39,348 nt of DNA from Bacteroidales bacterium OttesenSCG-928-M11 (lineage in GTDB: Bacteria; Bacteroidota; Bacteroidia; Bacteroidales; Azobacteroidaceae), in contig JAJDGO010000012.1 of assembly GCA_030265685.1 (NCBI GenBank), positions 1-39,348 of the forward strand, given 5' to 3'. Made by a program: the position numbers and the translations under genes. Below the pieces are notes generated by a model, which saw only the letters and a program-made list of their open reading frames with translations, had not been told where the DNA came from and did not search any database. This document shows, piece after piece, positions 32,526 through 39,348 of the stretch (positions are counted from its first letter, which is position 1; each line of letters opens with the position of its first letter).

Positions 32526-35500
32526 TTACTTCTTGATAAATTTATGAACACTGTTGTATTCACCAGAGATGATCCGGACAAGATAGGTTCCCTTACTAAA
32601 AGATGATACATCTACAGATGGCTGATCGAAGTTATCTTTTATCAGCAGTTGTTTCCCGCTTATGTCGGAAATTTCTATTTTATCCAAAGTTCCTAAATTA
32701 TGATTAATAAAGAGTTCTTTTTCCACCGGATTGGGATAAAGAGAAAGTACACTTGCTTGGCCCGAATTTATGCCTGTTGGAGTATAAACCGTCAAAGCAA
32801 AAAGTTCATCTGGTGTTCCATGAATAGCATCAGGAGTAAAAACGAGTACCTCTTTCGCTTTATGTATCTCTCCTGTGGCGTGGTTAAAGATACGAAATTC
32901 GATTCGTTCGCTCTTCTCTCCGTACACCATTAGGAAGTTCATAAACGGATGATCAAATCCTTCTACATATTCCATTATAGCACTACCACGACACTCATCT
33001 CCACTGAATGCAGCCACTTCGTAAAGTCCGCTTGTAATCTCTTCGTCCTCGATAAACAATGAAGCTGTCACCGTCATATTATAATCGAATCGGGAACAAT
33101 CAACATTCCATCGGTATTCGTAAGGTTTATGAGTTGAGTTTTTCATCGGGCTTCTCAAAACAGCTGAAGTGGTTGGATAGTGAAATACAACTTCTTGATT
33201 GTTCCCTGATTTGTATTTATATCCTCTTCCCGGTTCCATGGAACTCAAACTACCTATCCACCCTTGCGACGACATGATCCGATAGCCTCGTTGCCCTTTG
33301 ACCTGATCGTTCAGCATAGGATCGGATATTCCTGCCAATGCATCCTTTACTGGCAGTGTGAATTGAGGAGAATAAGCGATCCAACTCCATCTGTTTGGCA
33401 AGAGAGTAATAGAAGTTTCACCAGGTTTAACCGGTTGCCCTACTATTCGGATTGATTCATTTCCATCAGCTTTCAAGGTATACATGTGCTCAGTATCAAT
33501 ATCTGTTATCAAACCGATCCATTCGTCTTCTACATTATTGAGGAACTTACCGTCACCGGCTTTAATTTGTGATGCCAAATGGACAGTATTCTCTTTCAAC
33601 TGATCGATCAGTGAGGGATTATTGTTCTGTACGTTCACAGATATCCAGTTCCAACCTTTGTTCAGAGCGATGCTTTGCTCAATCACATTCAAGGCATTGA
33701 AACAGATCGGTTGATCAGGGCTTCCTTGTACGTCGTCACCTGTAAAGAGAATATTTATCGGACTTCCTACTCGACTTTGCTCCAGTACTGGATAAGTATT
33801 TCCTGTACTTGCATCCCATAGTTTGAAAGAAATTTCCTTTCCGTCATGTTCATCGTCTCCTCCAATCATCATATAAACGAAGTATGAGTTGTAAGATGGT
33901 TCGTATTGGGGCGAAGCAATTCCTATGCATCGATCGTTAATGAAAGCAGCCAAAATATCGTCCTCGTCTTCTTGAACAACACCAGCTATTTGCACTTGTC
34001 CTGTTACGGTCATGGTTTGTTCAAAGTCGTTCAAATTAACCATCCAGTCGGGTTGTACACCGGTCACTTTCAAGGTAACAGGGAGTATTTTGGACACATT
34101 ATTCACTCCGGTCAGACTTATTGCTGCTTCATAACTACCTATATTCACATCGGGAGCAACGGTGAATGTTAGTTCTTTGGTAGCCAATGGCTGTAAGCTT
34201 CCTGAAGTAGAAGATACTGTCAACCAGCTTGGTAATCCGTCGATATAGTAGTCGGTAATAGTTCCTGCATTATTGCTGATCATTGTCTTGAAGGAACGTA
34301 TATCTCCATATTCCATGAGTATATCAACAGCATCGGCTCCCCAATTAAGCGGACTGCGATTAACATAGGCAGTCCATGCAAAAGCGTTTGAAGGGTTGTT
34401 GTTCATATCTAGAACCTTGTCGGCGGTGATTTTAAGAACCACATTGTCTATACGGTATTCTTCTTCCGTAATGGTGAGCACAACTTTACGTTCGGAAGCT
34501 GCAAAGGAGAACGGAACTTCTTTCACCGGGCGAGCATCTTTCATTGGAGCTGCTACATTGCTAGTACTAGTCATGTTTTCAACCTTATTGGTAGGAGTGA
34601 CTACATCGTTTAGGCTCTCATACACTTCGATCAATTGGTCACGTTTTTGATATGATTCGAACGGATAATAAGCTTTAAGTCCGGCTTCGGTTCCACGTAG
34701 TTTGCTGTTCTTATCCAATAGGATGGCCTCAGTGGTGAGAGCAGCACCCCATACGCGTAGCTCATCGATATTTCCTTTGAAATATTCGCTTGTTTGCATA
34801 GTCATACCTTCGGGTTCAGTGTACTTAGCACCTAAGTAATAGTAGCCACCTCCTACAGATCCCTCGAAGAGGTTGCTACTGATGGATGCAGTTGCCGCGC
34901 CGTCAACCAACGCTCGCAACATACCGTTTCGTTTTACAGATAGGGCAAAGTGGTGCCATTGGTCATCCAAGAGATTATCGTTGCATAATACATAGGTATT
35001 TCCCTTGCCGGTAGTCAAGATAAGCTTATGATCATTATCGAAACCGATGTAAGCCGTCAATCCGCAGGAGAGTAAAGTAGCGGCGCCTTGTTGAGGTGCT
35101 TTGAACCAGAATTCCCAGGTAAAGTCATCGTAAGAACGGAATGGGAAGGTACCACTCGGGATCCGGGCATAGTCACTTGCTCCATTGAGTGTAAGTGACT
35201 TTCCTCTTGGGTAAATATACCAATCGGTGTTGAGTGTCAAGTGTCGTGAGCGTGCTTTATCTTTAGCAATCTTGCCTTCTCCTTCTTCCAGTTCCCAATG
35301 TCCGATCAAGTTAGGCTCGTTACCTGATTTGACTTCATATTTAGAAGCTTCGGCATCTGTTGACGTCCTATTGATATTGTAGAAATGCAATAGGGCTACC
35401 GACCCGATTAGACCGCTGTTGCCTGCGGAATTATTACCTATATACAGTTTCCCTTGCGTAGAAGGTTCTTGGGTAAAGGCCATATCGATAAACATATCAA

Positions 35501-38500
35501 TCGTAGTGGGCTCTTCTATCACATATACGGATACGGTCCCGGCAGCACGATTGTATGAGAGTCCGGCATATTTCCAAACTTCGGAAGCTTGGATCGTTTT
35601 AGTGGAAGTTTTCACTTCATCGCCAATTTTGACAACGGCATGCCCGGCAGCATCGAAGCTCAAGGAGATGTGATTATTTCCTTCTCCATAAGAAAACAAG
35701 GTACCTGCGGTATTACCGGGTCGTCGGAACCAACTTTCGATAGTGAATGAACCTCCTGTATTGATAGGCAATTCGGTATGAGCATTTTCTATACCAGTAA
35801 ATGCTAATCCCACGGTTGGCTCTATACGAATGTCCGCATTGAGGATACCAGTTATCGAAAATTTATCACTTGTTAGGAGTCCACTTTGGATATCTTCGCT
35901 GAAAGTGAGTGAAATCTCATCTCCAACAGCAAGTATGCCGTTTACGGGAGAGGCATTGCCCAGTAATTGGGGAGCGCGGACGTCTTTTACTACACGAATC
36001 TCATCGCTTGCAAAGCTAACTTCTTCGTATCCGATTTTACTTATTGATACTGCCCGGAAGAGATAAGTTCCGTCGGCCGGCTCAATTTCATTGTAATAAT
36101 AATCATACGAGATCGTTGATCCGGTAATCAATTCCTGCTCGGAGGAAGTGATTGGAAACAAGGTATCGTCATTGACAAACTCCCGGATAGGGATCCAAAT
36201 ATCACTTGATTCCAGTTTGTATTCCAGTCGTATGCAACCAAAGTTCTTAAAATTGCGTTCATAGTCGGAGATAACAAAATTGATCTTTCCTCCTTCGTCC
36301 AGAGCCTTACGATTAGCCAATCGGGTACTGGCTGTCAGCGATACAGGCGAGGAAGAGGGAGTGAATTTGACGCCCAGACTGGCTTCGACATATGAATCGA
36401 TATCGCACACCGAACCTAAGCGAATAACTACGCTGTCATACTCCAGTATATCCAGACTGCTTTGTCTTACCTTTAGGTTTTTTGTTACTTCTTCCCCATA
36501 CTTGATACGTATCTGGCGATCGGTAACCAAAGGCTCTCCATCCATTTCCAGAATCAGACCATCGGGATTGGAAGCCGGATCAACATAGATCTTATAGGTA
36601 ACATCCAGGTTGGCATCGCTGTTGTTCTGCAATTGCAAGGTGAAGGTTGCGGCGCGGCCGGCCGGGATATTTTCGGCTGTAGAGTGCTTTTTGTTGTCGA
36701 TATACAACTCCGGTTTCTCGATTTGGAATGTTCCGTAATTCAATAAAAGCGGATCTCCCTGATCATCCATATAATAGAGTGTATGGTCGCCCGGCTCGTG
36801 AGGACAAGAGGTTTGTCCGGCACGGGTACGGAAAGTAAATCCGGAGAGGTGATGCAGTTCATTATTCGGATCGTTCACCAAGTTTCTCATGCGATCGTTG
36901 GAAGGACCGTACACATCGATAGTGAGAGCATCTTTTCCTGCAAACAACACACTTTCATCTTCCGAAAGAACATAGCCAAACTTCACCGATTCGCTTACAC
37001 CACTACCTTCGCCATTCTCCTGATTGCGACCAACTTTTACTTCCGCTTCAAATACAAAGCCACACCTTGAAAGAAGAAATCCGGTATTTCCTCCTACTGA
37101 TCCGCTGGCATCAACAGAAGAGGTTTTCATGTATACTTCTTCGTAGGCAACTTCCACATCTTTCTCAAGGGATGTCCCTGCATCGTAGGAGATGTTTTCA
37201 AATACCTTGGCATCTCTTTCGGTTTCCAGTCTATCGCGTTGAGCGAACAGGTCTACTTTGGCTTTCTCATTCTCTTCGATCCGTTTTTCCCATGTTTGGA
37301 TAGAGGAATTATACAGTAGTATTTCGTCTATTTGTTTATTCTCTACAAGGTTCGGACGGAAGAAAATATGATATGTTTCAGGGTTTCCAAACTCGGGATC
37401 ACTCTCAGGTAAGGTCGTATAATACAGGCGTTCTTTTGTTCCGAAGTTCAATGAACTTTCGGACGGAATGCTGCTTACCGTAATCAGGAGACTGTTGCGA
37501 AGTGAACGCAAGTTAGGTATCAAAGTATTGATAATGTATTCTTGAGTGAATATAAAGTTTGTATCAAACTCCATATTGGCTTGAGTAGTCTCTTTGGTGT
37601 AGAGGCTATAACCCGTATTGCCCAAAGGTATTCCTTGATTGGGATCAGGGAAGAAAGTCAAGTTACGAACTTTACCGAATGTAATGTTGGTGCTTTTTCC
37701 AATGAATACGTCGGCCATGCTGCCTACATAGTTGGGGTCTCCACTAGTTTGTATTCTCTGACTGAATGTAGTAGTATTGGTCCGTTCCCAGTTTTTCCCA
37801 GTTCTCTCTTCTATCTCAGTTCCAAGCTCAATATCTCCATAAACACTGGCATCCTCGATTAAGAAGACCCCAAATCCCGTCCCGGATGTCATTTTCTTGC
37901 AAGGCATGATGGTTGCTTTGAACGATTCCGTTGCATGCACTTCATCCGTTCGGGTCTGCGTAGTCGAGTACGAAGAGCCTTTTTCTATATAGGCATAACT
38001 ATTGGATCCCGGAGGGTCATTCAGTACGATATCAACATAATCAGGCCCTTTGGTAACAAAGTTGTTACCGTCGCTAGGCACGAATCCCAACATATAGCCA
38101 TCCATTTCCCAAGAGATTGTCTTTCCATTCTTCTCGAACGATAGTTTAGCAGCCAATTTATTATCTCCATTGATATTGGGGAATCCGGTCATAAAGCTGT
38201 ACTTACTTTTCCCTTTTTCATCCAATAGGAGTACTTTCTGCGAAGCGGTTAGGGTAGTCGGATTATTAAGTTGTGTAGTGTCGATATCTACCCGCAGAGA
38301 AGAGAGGCCATTGTTGATATTGATCTCTACTTCTGCCAGAGGTACTGTTTCTTCCCAAGGATTCGCTTCGTCATCGTGGTTGACATACCTTTCGAAAGCA
38401 GATACTTCCCAATTGTACTGTCCTGCGTCCTGATTGAATACAGGAGCTCCCAAAGTGTAAGTGACCGTTCCATCGGGATTGATAGTGTAGAGTTCTAATT

Positions 38501-39348
38501 CTTCTTTCCTGCCAGTTCCCTCCTCGATATAGGTATAAGTCTTTTCTCCAAAGGCTCCATCGTTATTCTCCAAATCGCGAACAATGAGTTCGGGTTCATT
38601 ATAGCGGGTGATACGCAGCGAGTCATGAGTCTGGAACCTATGGACAATACCCAAGCTGTCGGTGTATTCTATGGTTTGTTCCAATATAGGATTGATATCA
38701 AACGTGCGCTTACTGTAACTGAAGTCAACCACGTCGGTATCGGCTCCGGTATCTTCAAAGTCTTTGGTTTTCACACCCAACACATTGTATTGTACAGGCG
38801 GAAGATCTGTCACAAACTCACCAGTTATCGGATTAGTTTCAATCTCTATCTCGCTTCCTGCTAATGCCTGCTTGAAGGTTGTTATACTTTCTTTTCCATC
38901 GATGGTATTATAGATTACGGAGTCCTGATCGTTCATATTGAGTCGGTAGACATTATTTACCGTGCTGAGTTTGATCGTTGCTTTTCCGATATTTGATTCA
39001 CTCAAACCGAATCCCAGCTCTTTGTCAGTTTGTGGCTGACCACCGACAACACGTCCGACGATACGAACAGTAGTTAAATCTTTGAAATTGATATTACTTA
39101 ACGATGTCTGGAAGTTGTATTTTTCTAGCTCATTCGCCGGGAAACGACCTCCGTTGACAAAGCTGTGTCCAGATTTCTCAACACTGATAAAGTGACTTCC
39201 AATAGGTACATCTACGGTGTATTCACCCTGACTGTTGGTCATAACCATTTTACCATCTAAATTGGCCGGCATTCCGTCGACATATATCAGCACACTATCT
39301 ACAGGAAAATTAGAGTTCTCATAAGTAATTCTTCCGCTCACCGGGAAC
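32526..39348 (-). CDS. Giant multidomain surface protein with T9SS type A sorting domain (5' partial)
   Basis: At least 2273 residues, open to the window edge. The frame continues upstream as Phe-Pro, so the GTG at 39341 is not the true start. From the N-terminal side there are carboxypeptidase-regulatory-like beta domains (GRITYENS..., GEYTVDVPIGSHFISV), a long unassigned region with a coiled coil (about 677-715, EENEKAKVDLFAQRDRLETE), an SbsA-type Ig domain (about 1120-1165), two LamG/concanavalin domains (about 1175-1360 and 1380-1550) and an Ig-like segment. Next come a W/MTVT/C module (about 1764-1885), a duplicated GWNWIS/RWSWIA repeat (about 1887-2050), a second W/MTVT/C module (about 2074-2185) and a C-terminal sorting domain with SLYPNPVEKELFI, DISGKQLL and KGTYLVRI. 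It should be exported by Sec, then by the T9SS, and attached to the surface; adhesion or glycan binding is likely but inferred. Confidence 0.88.
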   Translation of the reverse strand, partial: FPVSGRITYENSNFPVDSVLIYVDGMPANLDGKMVMTNSQGEYTVDVPIGSHFISVEKSGHSFVNGGRFPANELEKYNFQTSLSNINFKDLTTVRIVGRVVGGQPQTDKELGFGLSESNIGKATIKLSTVNNVYRLNMNDQDSVIYNTIDGKESITTFKQALAGSEIEIETNPITGEFVTDLPPVQYNVLGVKTKDFEDTGADTDVVDFSYSKRTFDINPILEQTIEYTDSLGIVHRFQTHDSLRITRYNEPELIVRDLENNDGAFGEKTYTYIEEGTGRKEELELYTINPDGTVTYTLGAPVFNQDAGQYNWEVSAFERYVNHDDEANPWEETVPLAEVEININNGLSSLRVDIDTTQLNNPTTLTASQKVLLLDEKGKSKYSFMTGFPNINGDNKLAAKLSFEKNGKTISWEMDGYMLGFVPSDGNNFVTKGPDYVDIVLNDPPGSNSYAYIEKGSSYSTTQTRTDEVHATESFKATIMPCKKMTSGTGFGVFLIEDASVYGDIELGTEIEERTGKNWERTNTTTFSQRIQTSGDPNYVGSMADVFIGKSTNITFGKVRNLTFFPDPNQGIPLGNTGYSLYTKETTQANMEFDTNFIFTQEYIINTLIPNLRSLRNSLLITVSSIPSESSLNFGTKERLYYTTLPESDPEFGNPETYHIFFRPNLVENKQIDEILLYNSSIQTWEKRIEENEKAKVDLFAQRDRLETERDAKVFENISYDAGTSLEKDVEVAYEEVYMKTSSVDASGSVGGNTGFLLSRCGFVFEAEVKVGRNQENGEGSGVSESVKFGYVLSEDESVLFAGKDALTIDVYGPSNDRMRNLVNDPNNELHHLSGFTFRTRAGQTSCPHEPGDHTLYYMDDQGDPLLLNYGTFQIEKPELYIDNKKHSTAENIPAGRAATFTLQLQNNSDANLDVTYKIYVDPASNPDGLILEMDGEPLVTDRQIRIKYGEEVTKNLKVRQSSLDILEYDSVVIRLGSVCDIDSYVEASLGVKFTPSSSPVSLTASTRLANRKALDEGGKINFVISDYERNFKNFGCIRLEYKLESSDIWIPIREFVNDDTLFPITSSEQELITGSTISYDYYYNEIEPADGTYLFRAVSISKIGYEEVSFASDEIRVVKDVRAPQLLGNASPVNGILAVGDEISLTFSEDIQSGLLTSDKFSITGILNADIRIEPTVGLAFTGIENAHTELPINTGGSFTIESWFRRPGNTAGTLFSYGEGNNHISLSFDAAGHAVVKIGDEVKTSTKTIQASEVWKYAGLSYNRAAGTVSVYVIEEPTTIDMFIDMAFTQEPSTQGKLYIGNNSAGNSGLIGSVALLHFYNINRTSTDAEASKYEVKSGNEPNLIGHWELEEGEGKIAKDKARSRHLTLNTDWYIYPRGKSLTLNGASDYARIPSGTFPFRSYDDFTWEFWFKAPQQGAATLLSCGLTAYIGFDNDHKLILTTGKGNTYVLCNDNLLDDQWHHFALSVKRNGMLRALVDGAATASISSNLFEGSVGGGYYYLGAKYTEPEGMTMQTSEYFKGNIDELRVWGAALTTEAILLDKNSKLRGTEAGLKAYYPFESYQKRDQLIEVYESLNDVVTPTNKVENMTSTSNVAAPMKDARPVKEVPFSFAASERKVVLTITEEEYRIDNVVLKITADKVLDMNNNPSNAFAWTAYVNRSPLNWGADAVDILMEYGDIRSFKTMISNNAGTITDYYIDGLPSWLTVSSTSGSLQPLATKELTFTVAPDVNIGSYEAAISLTGVNNVSKILPVTLKVTGVQPDWMVNLNDFEQTMTVTGQVQIAGVVQEDEDDILAAFINDRCIGIASPQYEPSYNSYFVYMMIGGDDEHDGKEISFKLWDASTGNTYPVLEQSRVGSPINILFTGDDVQGSPDQPICFNALNVIEQSIALNKGWNWISVNVQNNNPSLIDQLKENTVHLASQIKAGDGKFLNNVEDEWIGLITDIDTEHMYTLKADGNESIRIVGQPVKPGETSITLLPNRWSWIAYSPQFTLPVKDALAGISDPMLNDQVKGQRGYRIMSSQGWIGSLSSMEPGRGYKYKSGNNQEVVFHYPTTSAVLRSPMKNSTHKPYEYRWNVDCSRFDYNMTVTASLFIEDEEITSGLYEVAAFSGDECRGSAIMEYVEGFDHPFMNFLMVYGEKSERIEFRIFNHATGEIHKAKEVLVFTPDAIHGTPDELFALTVYTPTGINSGQASVLSLYPNPVEKELFINHNLGTLDKIEISDISGKQLLIKDNFDQPSVDVSSFSKGTYLVRIISGEYNSVHKFIKK

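Noticed and set aside
39339-39341. GTG as the real start of the giant surface protein
   Set aside because: The frame continues upstream to the window edge, and the sequence there already reads as part of a beta domain. No signal peptide follows the GTG.

Overview
The window looks like a chromosomal segment from a low-GC Bacteroidales bacterium, probably a Dysgonomonas/Porphyromonadaceae-like lineage. Four things point there: promoters of the Bacteroidetes type (TTTG, 19-21 bp, TAnnTTTG), weak ribosome-binding sites, a PorE-type OmpA lipoprotein of the type IX secretion system (T9SS), and large surface proteins ending in a T9SS sorting domain. The genus is inferred from style and gene content only. 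No rRNA, tRNA, CRISPR array, transposase or integrase was seen.

Layout. 1-525 (-): start of a UvrD/PcrA-type helicase and ridA. 842-3307 (+): polyprenyl diphosphate synthase, a conserved hypothetical protein and a TatD-family DNase, apparently one operon. 3321-8902 (-): a 1262-residue secreted GH31 enzyme with C-terminal dockerin and cohesin-like domains, and a TPR/OmpA-like lipoprotein. 9302-15265 (+): porE, mannose-1-phosphate guanylyltransferase and leuS. 15358-17689 (-): an ECF sigma factor and a CapA-NlpC/P60 fusion. 17753-24142 (-): a six-gene operon of TolC-like protein, MacA-like adaptor, ABC ATPase, MacB-like permease, LytS-type kinase and LytTR regulator. 24746-26487 (-): a small lipoprotein and a dihydrolipoamide dehydrogenase-like enzyme. 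26574-30591 (+): a GH3 glycosidase and nadB. 30683-39348 (-): two surface-protein genes, the second over 2270 residues and running off the window.

How parts connect. PorE belongs to the T9SS, and the giant protein at the right end carries a type A sorting signal, so it is a predicted client of that machine. That protein and its neighbour share an unassigned Trp/Met-Thr-Val-Thr/Cys module, present three times in the two genes. The efflux operon carries its own sensor-regulator pair, which suggests self-contained control of an envelope-stress or peptide/drug export pump. GH31 and GH3 enzymes occur without SusC/SusD partners, so this is not a canonical polysaccharide utilisation locus.

The least explained signal is non-coding. 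All three gene-free stretches longer than 300 bp (526-841, 8903-9301, 24143-24745) contain a short tandem array with an exact 22-bp period. Two arrays share a palindromic 17-nt core; the third uses a different palindrome at the same spacing.
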